DNA of 64,000 bases from Symbiodinium natans (GCA_905221605.1 CAJNDS010000498.1:60649-124648), one strand, 5' to 3'; positions 30,967 to 41,919 are shown, counted from the stretch's first letter. The notes: generated by a model from the letters alone, not told the origin. Made by a program: numbers and translations.

Positions 30967-31063
30967 AACTTGTTCGAAACGGTCGGCATCATGGAGACCC
31001 AGGTCGACCATGCCTATGGTGCGCTGCAGCACAGAGAGGCTCAGCAGGAGCCAGGGCAGTGGG
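30967..31063 (+). CDS. Exon candidate (NLFETVGIMETQVDHAYGAL)
   Basis: Acceptor CACGCTGCAG, donor GG|GTCCGG. It reads NLFETVGIMETQVDHAYGAL then QHREAQQEPGQW. Clear coding character. Confidence 0.6.
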
Positions 31064-31256
31064 GTCCGGGATTTTAGGGTTTAGGGTTTGGGGTTTAGGG
31101 CTTAGGGGTCTAGGGCTTCGGGGTTTAGGGTTCAGGGTTTCAGGTTTTGGTGAAGGTTTAGGGGTTTAGGGTTTTTTTTTTCACTAAACTGTACATAGGG
31201 AGGGAAAGTTACAGCAGGATTTTATAAACAACTCAAGCCGCTGCTTCGTTGCAGAG

Positions 31257-31319
31257 GCTGCAAGGACTCTAGGCTCCTTGGCTGTCCGGCTCGGATGGCT
31301 CGGCTTCCTGGCATCCTGG
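31257..31319 (+). CDS. Exon candidate with telomere-derived donor (AARTLGSLAVRLGWLGFLAS)
   Basis: 63 nt, phase 0 at both ends. The acceptor region is a pyrimidine-rich TTCGTTGCAGAG. The donor is TGG|GTTTAGGGTTTAGGG, so the 5' splice site would be the first base pair of a ten-unit telomere array. Confidence 0.5.
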
Positions 31320-31859
31320 GTTTAGGGTTTAGGGTTTAGGGTTTAGGGTTTAGGGTTTAGGGTTTAGGGTTTAGGGTTTAGGGTTTAGGGTCTTGGTTTC
31401 TTGGCTTTTGCTGCCTCTTGCTTCAAGGGGCCTGCTTCTTAACTCTTTCGTCTGGTTTCTTGGCCTTTTGTGTGCTCTTTGGGGCTTCGGAGCCCTCTTG
31501 GTGTCTCGGCTTTCCGGCTTCTGGGCTTCCCTGGTTGTGTTGAAGAAAAACCCTAAACCCTAAGCCCTAAGCCCTAAACCCTAAACCCTAAACCCTAAAC
31601 CCCTCTGCCCAACCAGCCCTGTTTTACTGGTTTTTTTGGTTAACCCAAGCTGTTCACTGTGTGTTCTTCCTGGCTGGAGCCCCTTCGCGCCAACCAAGCC
31701 TCGCTGCCTTTCTCTGTTCCTGGCCCATCCCTTAGCCCCTTCGCGCCAACCCAAGCTGTCTTCACGGACCCTGCCTCGTTTCCGTCTGCTGCAGCTTTGC
31801 GCCTGGTCCACGCACCTTGTGGAAATCCCCAAAAAGGGCGTGAGTGCTGACTCATGTGA

Positions 31860-32760
31860 TGCTTTGTAAAAAAAAAGGTCTTAACTCCTTGAGAGTTGTA
31901 AGTGGGCGGTCTTGGGGTGGGTAGGTCTGCAGACTACCGCGCGCTCACAAAGCGCGCTCCCGTCTGGCACGCCCTAAACCCTAAACCCTAAACCCCGGCG
32001 GATTGGCGAGAGTCTCTGCGACGTTTCCAGGCAATCCCAAGTTTCCTCGCGAAGACATAAACACGACCCCCTGGTTCTCAGTAGGGAATCAGGGAATTAG
32101 GGCCATAATTATAATATATATATATATATATATATAAAGATATAGAAAAAGATGGTCATATGTATATATATATATAGAGAGAGAGTGCGTCGGAATACAG
32201 GCCTGTGTTTTTTCAGGTCCAAACACATATTTTCATGAATTTGCCTTATTTGTGACCATACTTACAATACCTGCATACATATTATGAGAACATCTACCCG
32301 GATACATTTAATGTAAAAAAAAACTTACAATCCTTTAAATCTTGAAGAAATTTTAATGGGAATCTTCATCCATTTAATTTTCAAAAAACCCCCCTTAAAT
32401 TTTGGAGAAATTTGAATTGCAGTCTTCAAAAATCTAAATGGGAAGGGCCCCGGGGCCCCCCCATACCCATTTCTTTCTTTTTAATCTTTCAAGTCCTTAA
32501 AACAAATACTTTCGGACCCCTTCCCATTTAATTGTTTAATGACATTAAAAGTTTTCTTGGCTATTGGAAACTTTGAAGCACTGAAAAGAATCGGGCCCCT
32601 TCCCATTCAGCTTTTTCAAAGGTATTCAGACCTTGAGGGGACCAGGGGCCCGCCCCAGCTATTCTTTAAGGATTAGACCTTTAGAATCTTGAAAAAAAGT
32701 AAATGGGAAGGGTTTAGAGTTAAAATCTATAAAATTTTATTGGGGCACACAGCGTGTTGC
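31860..32760. other. Non-genic AT-rich stretch with decayed repeats
   Basis: Starts with a CCCTAAA remnant near 31,975. It then holds a (TA)n microsatellite (32,110-32,185) and degenerate GGGGCCCC / AAATCTTTAAA-type repeats like those at 33.75-34.5 kb. No convincing exon. Confidence 0.6.
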
Positions 32761-32994
32761 TCGCTGCAGGATCGCTTGCGTGCAATTGAGCTCCGTGAAC
32801 ACACAGAGATGTCGATGGGTTGGCCCTCGGAAACAAGTCTGCTGCCTTGCGTGTGTCCTAGCTTGCACACGTCACGCTGAGGCTGGGTCTGGCGCGCAGC
32901 CGAGACTCGGGACATGTGCCGTCGTCCCAAAGGCGTGGCACGTGTTTAGCCTGTTTGTGTACGCTGGCATTACATGCATCCATTCAGCTCACAG

Positions 32995-33695
32995 GCGATG
33001 ACCAGTCCATCACGTACCGTTGCCCAGCACATCGGCCAGAACCCGAAGGCGCGGGCGTGTGTCCGGAGCAGGGCCGCGCGTGTGCGCTGTTGGCTTGCGT
33101 GACCACGCAACAGGAGAGCCCCTGGATCTCCTTCTCGGAGGACATCGCAGTGGCGTATTACTTCGCTGTGGCCCAGGCTGTTGTTGTTTCTTCTGCCTTC
33201 GACTTCGTGTCTGTAGGTGCATGTTCGCTGACTTACATGCAGGTAAGCCCCGGCGACGCTCGTGTGATCCTGGGGGTCCAGGCGGCGGACGTCACGTGGT
33301 TCCGCATGACGGAGGACGTGCTCCTGTGGGGGGGATCTCGCAGAAAGTGTCTCGTTACAGCTGCTGACCCAGGACACCGAGGGCTTGGCCCGGGATGGCA
33401 GCTGGCAATGGCCTTCGTCCTGGCTGCGAAAGAGGGTCTGCCTCGTGCGTCGCGCGCGAACGCATCGTGCGAGCCATGACCGTGTGTGCAGGCACGCCGT
33501 TTCACGGACTGGGCGCAAGAAATTCTGCTTCTGAACGTGCCACTTCACATCGAGCACCGGGAGCACGTCACGAGCTCAGTCCCAGCTTGGATGTTGCAGC
33601 CGTCCGTTCGCCTGGCTCCACACCGACCCGCCTTACATGCGCCGGCCTCGGGCACAACACGACACACGCAAGACTGCGCCCCCATTTCTCTGTAG
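32995..33695 (+). CDS. Candidate gene in the telomere-repeat-free island
   Basis: One frame is open from 32,995 (after CTCACAG) to about 33,340 and reads DDQSITYRCPAHRPEPEG, ESPWISFSEDIAVAYYFAVA and VSPGDARVILGVQAADVTWF, then RMTEDVLLWGG. A further exon after GTGTGCAG (33,492-33,695) reads ARRFTDWAQEILLLNVPLHI and stops at TAG. Internal CAG|G sites (33,112; 33,241) suggest introns that keep the frame. The SPWISFSEDIAVAYYFA segment followed by an E-I-L-L-L element weakly resembles the strand-2 and C-terminal parts of an ADP-ribosyltransferase fold. I would not assign activity on this. Flanked on both sides by decayed AT-rich repeats. Confidence 0.45.
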
Positions 33696-33744
33696 GTATG
33701 AGCAGCGTTCGGTGACGACGCCGTGGTGACTTCCCCAAGCTGAG

Positions 33745-34560
33745 AGAGGCGGGGGGGGGGGGGCTTTTAAGATCTTAAAAATTGAATTGGGGGCCCCATT
33801 GAAATTTTTTTGGGGGGAGGTCTTCTAACATCTCCAAAATCTGTAAAATCAATAAATCTTTCAAATCTGTCAAGTTTCATTGGAGCCCCATTCAAATTTT
33901 CAAGGAGAGGCCATTTAAAATCTTTTGAAACTTAAAATCATATTTTTTAATGGGGCCCCCACTTAAAGTTTAAATGGGGGAGGCCCCCTTTCACAATCTT
34001 TAAAATCTTTAACGTCTTTAGAATGTAATTGGGGGCTCCAATTAAACTTTTAGGGGGGGGGGGTTCTAAAAATCTTTGAAATTGAACTGGGGGCCCCATT
34101 TAATATTCAACGGGGGAGCCGCCCGTTAAACTATGTAAAACCTTTGAAACCTTTAATATCTTTAAAGCTTAATTGGGGCGGGGGGCGGGGGCCTTTTCAA
34201 ATCTTTACAAAAAGCTGAATTCGGGTTCCCATGTAAACTTTTAAGGTCGGGGCCTTTCAAAAGCTTTAAAATCATTAAACACCTTTATAAATCTTAAATT
34301 TCACTTGGTGTTCCATTGAAATGTTAAAGGGAGGCCCCTTTTCGCAAATCTTCAAAACTTGAAAAAACACATTTTACTTGGGGGTCGTACTTAAATTTGA
34401 ACGAGGGAGCCCTCTGTTAAAATCTGAAAAACCTTTAACATCTTTAAAATTATTTGCCCCCCCCCCCCACCCCAATTGAATTTGAAAGCGGTGGGCTTTT
34501 AAGAATCTTCAAAACTTGAAAATTCAGACTCCTTAAAGTTGACATGGGCCCCAATGAAAC
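33745..34560. repeat. Degenerate tandem repeat of roughly 100-130 bp
   Basis: About seven units share a layout of ATTGGGGGCCCCATT, then GGGGGAGGCC, then AAATCTTTAAAATC. The units are heavily diverged. Similar units lie at about 32,370-32,730, on the other side of the candidate gene. Confidence 0.7.
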
Positions 34561-34611
34561 CCCCCCCCCCCCCCCCCCTCCCCCCCCCCCTCCCCCCCCC
34601 CTCCCCCCCCC

Positions 34612-34648
<37 letters not shown>

Positions 34649-34846
34649 CCCCCCCCCCCCCTCCCCCCCCCCCCCCCCCTCCCCCCCCCCCTCCCCCCCC
34701 CCTCCCCCCCCCCCCCCTCCCCCCCCCCCCCCTCCCCCCCCCTCCCCCCCCCCCTCCCCCCCCCCTCCCCCCCCTCTCCCCCCCCCCCCCCCCTCCCCCC
34801 CCCCTCCCCCCCCCCTCCCCCCCCCTCCCCCCCCCCTCCCCCCCCC
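34560..34846. repeat. 290-bp C-rich tract with single T interruptions
   Basis: Almost only C on the plus strand, with single Ts at roughly 8-12 bp intervals. The complementary strand is a long G-run array able to form many G-quadruplexes. Pro- or Gly-rich frames across it are artefacts. Confidence 0.97.
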
Positions 34847-35253
34847 AAAACCAAGACGAAAGACCATACTCTGACCGCCACGCAATCTCTGAAACTAAGC
34901 ATTATTTTTTAAAAGCTGCCTACTCAATACGTTTGGGTAGTAGATGCATGTGTGTCCAGCTTTGATATCGTTGAGTTGTATATTTATAGTTTTAGCTTAA
35001 AGCACTGACCTTACATAAAATTGGGTCTGCAGTGCGACGTTTTCTGTCTGTATATATATATATATATAACTACTAAGAGCCAGACTAAGAGCCGAACAGT
35101 CTTTGCTGGCTTCTCGGCTTCTCTGCTCTTGGGCTCGGGGCGTCTTGGTTTCTGTTTGACTTCCGAAACCCTAAACCCTAAACCCTAAACCCTAAACCCT
35201 AAACCCTAGACCCTAGACCCTAGACCCTAAACCCTAAACCCTAAACTGCCCAG

Positions 35254-35316
35254 ACTTGCTCCGTTTCATGGCGGGCCATCAACAAACGGTTCTTCGAAGA
35301 CCACATGGTCGGTTCT
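35254..35316 (+). CDS. Exon candidate (SVSWRAINKRFFEDHMVGS)
   Basis: Acceptor CTGCCCAG after a CCCTAAA array, donor TCT|GTAAAA; 63 nt, phase 0 at both ends. Confidence 0.55.
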
Positions 35317-35934
35317 GTAAAATTATGGGTCTGTTTGGGTACCCGAAAAAGCGTTTAAAAGCACCCTAAAGCAACAGAAATTCCTTTACAACTTACATGA
35401 GTCTTTCCCATCAATCCATCATTCGAAGATTGTGAAGAACCCTCCCCTCCCGCGGTGTTCGCTTTGAACCCTAAACCTAGGAAAAGCGGGGCCTTGCTTT
35501 TGAGGTTCGGAACTTTGCGGGCTAGAGCTCGTTCGCGTTTTTCTTTGTTTTGGGTGGGGGGCGGGGGGGGGTTCGGGGGATTTAGGAGGTTGAGAGTTTA
35601 GGGCCTAGGGCGAGGGGTTTAGGGCTTGGGGGTTTGGGGTTTAGGGTTTTGGGTTAGGGGTGTTAAAGTTTTTGGTTCCAGGCTTTTGAGGGTCAAGGAA
35701 CTTCTTCAGGGCTTTCAGTGTTCTAAGGGCCTTCAGAGATAAGGGACCAAAGGATTTTACGGTCAGGGGGGTTGTTAGGGCTTGAAGTGTTTTGAGGGTG
35801 TCGCGGGTTCATGCGTTTTTGGGATTCGCCTCCCGAAACCTCCAAACCCAAACCCCAAGCCCCAAACCCCAAAACCCTCAACCCAAACCCTAAATCCGAA
35901 ACCCTAAACCCTAAACCCTAGACCCTAGACCCTA

Positions 35935-35993
35935 GACCCTAGACCCTAGACCCTAGACCCTAGACCCTAGACCCTAGACCCTAGACCCTAAAC
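35935..35993. repeat. (CCCTAGA)n homogeneous variant telomere array
   Basis: About ten identical CCCTAGA units inside a CCCTAAA array. Confidence 0.9.
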
Positions 35994-36025
35994 CCTAAAC
36001 CCTAAACCCTAAACCCTACACGAAG

Positions 36026-37943
36026 CAGGAGCTGCGCAAGAAGACCCTGGACTTCTGCCTGGTCCCCTACTTGGCATCTTTGGTGGTCCTGGTTGCGAAC
36101 GATCCGGAGAACCGCGAGGAGCTCTGGGGTCGAAAATTTGGAAGAAGGAAAGCGTTTAGGGTTTAGGGTTTAGGGTTTAGGGTTCAGGGTTCAGGGTTCA
36201 GGGTTCAGGGTTCAGGGTTCAGGGTTCAGGGTTCAGGGTTCAGGGTTAGGGCTTAGGGTTCAGGGTTTGAGAACCATACACAAGCTCAAGCGACCAAAAC
36301 TCAAGCCTACACCACCTTCCAAAGGCGGCGGCACAGCCCAAGACTGGGGAGTTCTGGGCTATGGTTGAGGGTTTAGGGTTTAGGGTTTAGGGTTTAGGGT
36401 TTAGGGTTTAGGGTTTAGGGTTTAGGGTTTAGGGTTTAGGGTTTAGGGTTTAGGGTGTTGATCTTTGACGGAGTGAAGCTCGAGGAGTATCTGGAGCAGC
36501 TGTGCTCGCTTGTCGGTGCTGACCGCCGACCCCACTGGGCTCTCCTGCACCTGGGACGCGTACGGCCCTTATTCCCTCTGTTCGGGACTTCCCTCTGTAG
36601 GGTTTAGGGTTTAGGGTTTAGGGTTTAGGGTTTATAGGGTTTAGGGACTTCCCTCTGTTCGGGACTAGTGACAAGGGGTTAAGGCCTCAAAGTTCCATGA
36701 AGCGAAGGAAACGACACCCTTTTTTCTAGTTTGTGGGGTTGGTTCTGGGGCTACACGCGATTGGAGGGGTTAGCGGTGTAGTGCTTCAGAGGTTTAGGGT
36801 TTCAGGTTTAGGGTTTAGGGTGTGGCTTTCTAGCGGAGGAGTGTGGGTGTGTAGCGGCGTCAACCCTAAACCCTACACCCTACACCCTACACCCTAAACC
36901 CTAAACCCCGGAAGCTGCCCCTGAGGCTGTTGCTCTCTTCCCTGCACTATGCCGACGAGGTTGCAGAGCTCCTGGTGAGCACGCTGGAGGCGTGCCAGCG
37001 CGGGTCTTCTGTAGGGTTTATGGTTTAGGGTGTAGGGTTCAGGGTTCAGGGTTTTCGAGTTTGGGGTTTAGGGTTTGGGGTTTAGGGTTTAGGGGGCTCA
37101 TAGGGTTCCTAACTCCAGCCCCTCTTCTGAACTCTGCGAGACATGGAGGATGTTGAAGAAATGACATGCTTCGGTTCAAGGTCTTAGGAATGAAGAGGCT
37201 GTTGAGCCTTGGCAGTCGCGCACAACGATTCGTACACAAGCAAGCGCGCACATGATTTGGAAGCTCTTTTCAACTACCTGCCCACAATCTTGACTTTGGG
37301 TCAGGCTCCCTTATCAACGTAGTCGCACCAAAAGAGGGGCCGCCTTTTTGTTGTTCCCGACCTAATTAAACCCTAAACCCTGAAACCTGAACCCTAAACC
37401 CTAAACCCTAAACCCTAAACCCTAAACCCTAAACCCTAAACCCTAAACCCTAAACCCCACAACAGCGGAGGCCCATGGAGCTGGCTCGTGTGCTGTGGGC
37501 CCTCGCCATGTGAACCTGGCCCCCGCCGCTGTGGAGAGCAGAGGCCCTAGGGGCCCCAAAAAGGACATAAGCATAAGCTTGTAGGGTTTAGGGTTTAGGG
37601 TTTAGGGTTTAGGGTTTAGGGTTTAGGGTTTAGGGTTTAGGGTTTAGGGTTTAGGGTTTAGGGTTTAGGGTTTAGGGTTTAGGGTTTAGGGTTCAGGGTT
37701 TAGGGTTTAGGGTTTAGGGTTTAGGGTTTAGGGCTTTTTATCAGGATATCCTACCTTCTTGGGCTTCATGATAAGGGGATCTATATGCGATATCCCTATC
37801 CAAATTTCTTGCTTCTAAACCCTAAACCCTAAACCCTAAACCCTAAACCCTAATGTGCTTTCTGTGGGCCCCATGAGGCGGCCGAGCAGCGCCCTCGAAA
37901 GTGCGGGCGACACTTTGGACCGGTGGTTTGGGACCGCATTTGG
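36026..37943 (+). CDS. Five-exon gene segment with telomere-repeat introns
   Basis: Exons 36026-36128, 36474-36511, 36915-36974, 37466-37509 and 37878-37943 have AG before and GT after each. Their phases agree at every junction (1, 0, 0, 2). The joined frame reads QELRKKTLDFCLVPYLASLV, DPENREELW|VKLEEYLEQL, CSL|LPLRLLLSSLHYADEV, AELL|RRPMELARVLWALA and M|RPSSALESAGDTLDRWFG (bars mark junctions). Introns of 345, 403, 491 and 368 nt carry TTTAGGG arrays; the last three also carry a CCCTAAA array downstream, just before the acceptor. The protein is helical and recalls HEAT/ARM or RAP-type repeats; no family is assigned. The exon at about 38,118 may continue it. Confidence 0.55.
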
Positions 37944-38117
37944 GTGCCCTAAGCTATGGCTTGGGGTTTGGGGTTTGGGGTTTAGGGTTGAGGGTTGAGG
38001 GTTTAGGGTTTAGGGTTTAGGGTTTAGGGTTTTAGGGTTTTAGGGTTTTAGGGTTTGGGGGTCTAGGGTTTGGGGTTTGGCGAGTAAGCCGCGATGGACT
38101 GACTACAAGGCTCCCAG

Positions 38118-38195
38118 GCCCCGAAGCAGCCCCACATCTACGCACTTGACAGTGCGGACGGTCGGGAAGATGGTGGAGAGGCTCAGGCGTAGATC
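38118..38195 (+). CDS. Exon candidate (APKQPHIYALDSADGREDGG)
   Basis: After GGCTCCCAG. One frame reads APKQPHIYALDSADGREDGG to a TAG; another is also open. It would follow the 37,878 exon only through a GC donor, so linkage is tentative. Confidence 0.4.
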
Positions 38196-38681
38196 AACCC
38201 CGATGATTTGGGGGGTTTTAGGGTTGAGGGTTTAGTGGTTTAGTGGTTTAGGGTGGAGGGTTTAGTGGTTTAGTCTATTGCTCCCAGCGCAAGAGTATTT
38301 ACAGGGGTGGGTGGGATGGTTGGGGATTTAGGGGCATGACTAGTAAAGCAAGGTTGCCCTAGACCCTGAACCCAAAACTCCAGAAAGCATGTTTTTGGAG
38401 GAGGGGGGAGGGGGTGGGGGGGTGGGTCCAGGTTCCTCATGGGAACCCCAAAGCCAAAGCCGAACTCCACCCTTAGCCCGAAGCCTTAAGCCTTGAGCCT
38501 TGTAAGCCCTAAGACCTGAGCCTTTTAAGTCTTAAGCCCAAAAAGCTCAGAAAGCCCTGTCAGCCCTATAAGCCCTGTAAAGCCCTATAAGCCCACTGAG
38601 CCCTCCAAGCCCCCTAAGCCCTAGACCCTAAACCCTAAACCCTAAACCTTAAACCCTAAACCCTAAACCCTAAACCCTAAG

Positions 38682-38790
38682 GCCACGTCTTCGCCTTCGA
38701 CGGACTTGTTGCCAGCTGGGAAGCAGCGACTTCCATGGGCCTCGAGTGGGAAACTGGATCTGCACGCCTCAGCCCGAAGCTGCAAAGCCC
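38682..38790 (+). CDS. Exon candidate (HVFAFDGLVASWEAATSMGL)
   Basis: The acceptor is CCCTAAG at an array end. It reads HVFAFDGLVASWEAATSMGL then EWETGSARLSPKLQS, followed immediately by a TTTAGGG array. Confidence 0.55.
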
Positions 38791-38929
38791 CTTTAGGGTT
38801 TAGGGTTTAGGGTTTAGGGTTTAGGGTTTCCTGCAACCCTAAACAAAACCATTAGACACATGCAAGCTGTAGCGTTTTTGGTTTAGGGTATGCAGTCTCT
38901 TCTTGTTGGGAAAAGGGGGTTAGGGGGTT

Positions 38930-39094
38930 GTGTGGCTCTGGTGCGTCGACCAAGGAAGGAGCAATCCTGAACTATGACCTGGCGACGAGGCAGCTAGGGT
39001 TTGGGGGTCTAGGAGTTAGGGTTTGCGATTTAGGCCACCACAACGCTTTGCTGGCAGAATCCTCAAGCCTGACTTGCTCTACGACCCCTGGAAA
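38930..39094 (+). CDS. Two exon candidates (GSGASTKEGAILNYDLATRQ; ILKPDLLYDPWK)
   Basis: The first (about 38,937-38,994) runs between a G-rich stretch and a TTTGGGG repeat. The second (39,058-39,094) has a good acceptor TTTGCTGGCAG and donor AAA|GTCGTA. Confidence 0.5.
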
Positions 39095-39577
39095 GTCGTA
39101 AGCCCGAAACCTCAACCTTGTGTTAAAACTCTACTAAGAGAAGCCCAGTAGCACCCTTATCCTGTTTAGGTTTCGTATTCCGTGTTAATCCAGCCCGCTT
39201 TTAAATTCAAAATCAGGTGTGCCGTTGCTTGCTTCTTGGGTATTGGGTACCGCCTAAACCCTAAACCCTAAACCCTAAACCCTAAACCCAGTATCCTAGA
39301 ACACGAAACCCTAAGCCCTAGAACCCTAAACCCTAAACTTAAGCCATCAACCCTTAACCCTAGAACCCTAAACCCTAAGCCCTAGAACCCTCAGCCCTAA
39401 AGCCTAAACCCTAAACCCCAAACGGAGAGAGGTGGCCGGCTGCACGAGAGCAATGCGAGCAGCTTCAGGAGCCCTTCTGCACTTTAGCTGGAACAACCTC
39501 GGCGTTTTCTTGGGTTTTAGGATTGGGGCTTGGGGTTTAGGGTTTAGGATTTAGGGTTTAGGGTTTAGGATGTCGGG

Positions 39578-39611
39578 TAAGGACTGCTAGTATAAAGGGG
39601 AACATCCCAAG
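39578..39611. mobile_element. Family A, right half only, truncated by a TTTAGGG array
   Basis: The inner repeat TAAGGACTG through AACATCCCAAG is present; the left half is replaced by telomere repeats ending at 39,570. Confidence 0.75.
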
Positions 39612-39678
39612 TCTAAGTACTTGAATGTGGGGGTTCTTAGTGGGGAGGCAAGGTTTGGGGTTTGCTGGGTTCAGGGTC

Positions 39679-39791
39679 TGGGTAGCCCAGTGGTGCACTT
39701 TTCCCTTTTTTTGGTTTCAAAGGTTCCCTTACAAAGTGACTAAGCCCAAAAGACGGCGCCCTTATTAAAATATGATGTTTGGGCTACCAAG
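39679..39791. mobile_element. Family B, copy 4
   Basis: CTGGGTAGCCCAGTGGTGC to GGGCTACCAAG, full length. Confidence 0.75.
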
Positions 39792-39829
39792 GTGTTTATT
39801 GTATAGAGCCTATAGGGTTTAGGGCCTAG

Positions 39830-39903
39830 AGGGCATCTTGAGCATCGAGCTCCACACAGTCCGCTTCGCAAAGGCGCTTTTGGGGGCTTCGAGCTGCCGA
39901 AGG
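39830..39903 (+). CDS. Exon candidate (GILSIELHTVRFAKALLGAS)
   Basis: Acceptor GCCTAG, donor AGG|GTACCT. Lies 40 bp after a palindromic element of the GGGCTACCAAG family. Confidence 0.5.
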
Positions 39904-40295
39904 GTACCTGCTGCTTTTATGCCCTGGGTTGAGGGTTGAGGGTTTAGGGTTTAGGGTTTAGGGTTTAATTAGGGTGTAGGGTTTAGGGTTTAGGGTTTAG
40001 GGTTAGGCTTTAGGGCTCACGCAGCAGGAGCAACTAACCCCAGGACCCGAAACCCCTGAACCTCAAAGGCCTAGACACCTGCCAGACTTGAGCAATCGAA
40101 CCCTAAACCCCAAGCCCTATGTAGTGCCTCAAACCCTAAACCCTAAAACCCTAAACCCTAAAACCCTAAAACCCTAAACCCTAAACCCTAAACCCTAAAA
40201 CCCTAAAACCCTAAACCCTAAAACCCTAAAACCCTAAACCCTCAACCCTCAACCCTCAACCCTTAACCCCTAAACCCTTAACCCTTAAACCCTAC

Positions 40296-40415
40296 ATGCA
40301 ACATGCGAAGGACCTGCTTGGCCTCAAAAGCCCACTGTGCCGGCGTTCTTCAGTGGAAGACCTGGTGCAACAATGCACTGAGAAAGGCATAGGCCTGGCA
40401 AGGGTTCAGTTGCAG
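40296..40415 (+). CDS. Exon candidate, 40 codons (MQHAKDLLGLKSPLCRRSSV)
   Basis: ATG immediately after a CCCTAAA/CCCTTAA array. It reads MQHAKDLLGLKSPLCRRSSV then EDLVQQCTEKGIGLARVQLQ. The donor is CAG|GTTCAGGGTTTAGGG, that is, a telomere-variant unit. The ATG could be a start or just an internal Met. Confidence 0.6.
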
Positions 40416-41461
40416 GTTCAGGGTTTAGGGTTCAGGGTTCAGGGTTTAGGGTTTAGGATTTAGGGTGCAGGGTTCAGGGTTAAGGGTTTGGGGGTTGGGT
40501 TTCGGGTTTAGGGTTTAGGGTTTGGGTTTCGGGTTCTTGCTTTAGGGCAGGGCTTTTAAAGAGGGGGCGTGGGGAGGTAGAATTTGAGGGCTTGAGGGTT
40601 TCAGGGTCTTGGGCTTTGAGAGATTGGGAAGTCAAGGCTCAGAGTTGAAAAAAGCACTAAACCCCTTAAACCCCTTAAACCCTAGAACCCTGAAACCATA
40701 AAACACTGAAACCCTAAATCCTAAAACTCTAAAACCCTTCAACCCTGAAACCTTCCACCCCTAAGACCCCAAAATCCTTAATCCTAAGCCCTAAACCCTA
40801 AACCCTACAACCCTCAACGCTAAATCCTATGATGTGTCTGTGGTGGTGAGGATGAACCCGCCGGACCCTGGTTAAGTTTGGTGAGCCTCCAAAAGGGCGT
40901 GAGCACATTGGGATAAAGCCTGAACCCTAAGCCCTAGAGTGTATGTTTTCGGGTTTCTCAAAACCCAGTTCAGCTGTGGCATCTCAAGCTGCCCAGGATT
41001 TAGGGCTCAGTGTTTTACATCATCTCCACCCTACACCCTAAACTCTAAACCCTATACCTTAAAACCTAAACCCTATAACCCTTAACTAGGGCTTAGGGGG
41101 TCTAACTCCTAGGTCGGATAAGGGGGCCCCTTAAAAGGCAACCCCTTCTTAACCCTCTTCTGGCTCTCTTAACAAGGGACCTTATTCAGAGGGTCTATAT
41201 CCCCAAGGGTCCCCTAATCCTATCCCCTACTAACTGTCGTGCAGTTTGTTTGTAAGATGTTTCCGAGTTGGCATCATCTCGGCTTCGAGAGTTTCGAGCC
41301 TGGGTCGTTTTAGGGTAAGGGTTTCAGGGTTTAAGGTCTAGGGTTTAGGGTTTCATGCTTTAGGGCTTGAGCGTTTTGGGGGCCTAGAGCCTGATTTAGA
41401 TTTTGGGGTTTCAGGTGCAGAGTTTGGGGGGGGGGGGGGGTTAAAATACGAGCAGGGGCAG

Positions 41462-41704
41462 GTGAAGGACATAGAGAAGACAGCGGGCAGCAAGAGAACA
41501 GCAGCCAGCAAGAGAAATGGGAAGCACACACAGCTGGTTCCAAAGCTCCGCCAGAAAAAGAAGAAGGGCCTTGCTGAGGCTGAGTCCACGCCTGAGGACC
41601 AGAAAGGCTGCGCCGCGGAAGAAATGAAATCTCGAGGCTGCATGTGGTGCGAAAGTGCGACGATGGAGGCGCCGTGCAAGGTTTGGTGTGCTGCGGCCGC
41701 GTAG
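41462..41704 (+). CDS. Lys-rich exon candidate with Cys-rich end
   Basis: After GGGGCAG; 80 codons to TAG 41,702. It reads VKDIEKTAGSKRTAASKRNG, then QKKKKGLAEAESTPEDQKG and RGCMWCESATMEAPCKVWCA. The four Cys (CxxC then CxxxxC) could bind a metal. Confidence 0.5.
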   Translation: MKDIEKTAGSKRTAASKRNGKHTQLVPKLRQKKKKGLAEAESTPEDQKGCAAEEMKSRGCMWCESATMEAPCKVWCAAAA

Positions 41705-41919
41705 AGCCCGACACGCAGTCAGCCAGAAAAACCTCAAACTCTCAACCCCAAGGCCCCTGAAACCTGTAAACTCCAAAACCCCCAAAAAACCGAACCTCGA
41801 ATATCTCTCCCCCCCCCACACACACACAAGAAAGAGAGCAAAACGAACATCCTAAACCCTAAACGCCGACACTAAACCCCAAACCCTAAACCCTCAACCC
41901 TAAACCCTAAACCCTAAAG

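Noticed and set aside
32970-33566. Minus-strand 198-codon frame over the island gene
   Set aside because: The plus frame has CAG acceptors and domain-like segments; the minus frame is Arg/His-rich as expected for a shadow in GC-rich DNA. Not fully excluded.
34450-34912. Pro-rich and Gly-rich open frames
   Set aside because: Translation of the poly-C tract; no coding context.
37853-37950. A zinc-finger-like frame (CAFCGPHEAAEQRPRKCGRH)
   Set aside because: The alternative frame fits the phase of the preceding exon and gives a continuous five-exon reading, so I prefer it; the zinc-finger reading is likely chance.
41200-41860. Minus-strand frames overlapping 41,331-41,827
   Set aside because: The plus-strand Lys-rich frame has an acceptor, a stop and coding composition; the minus frames are its shadow.
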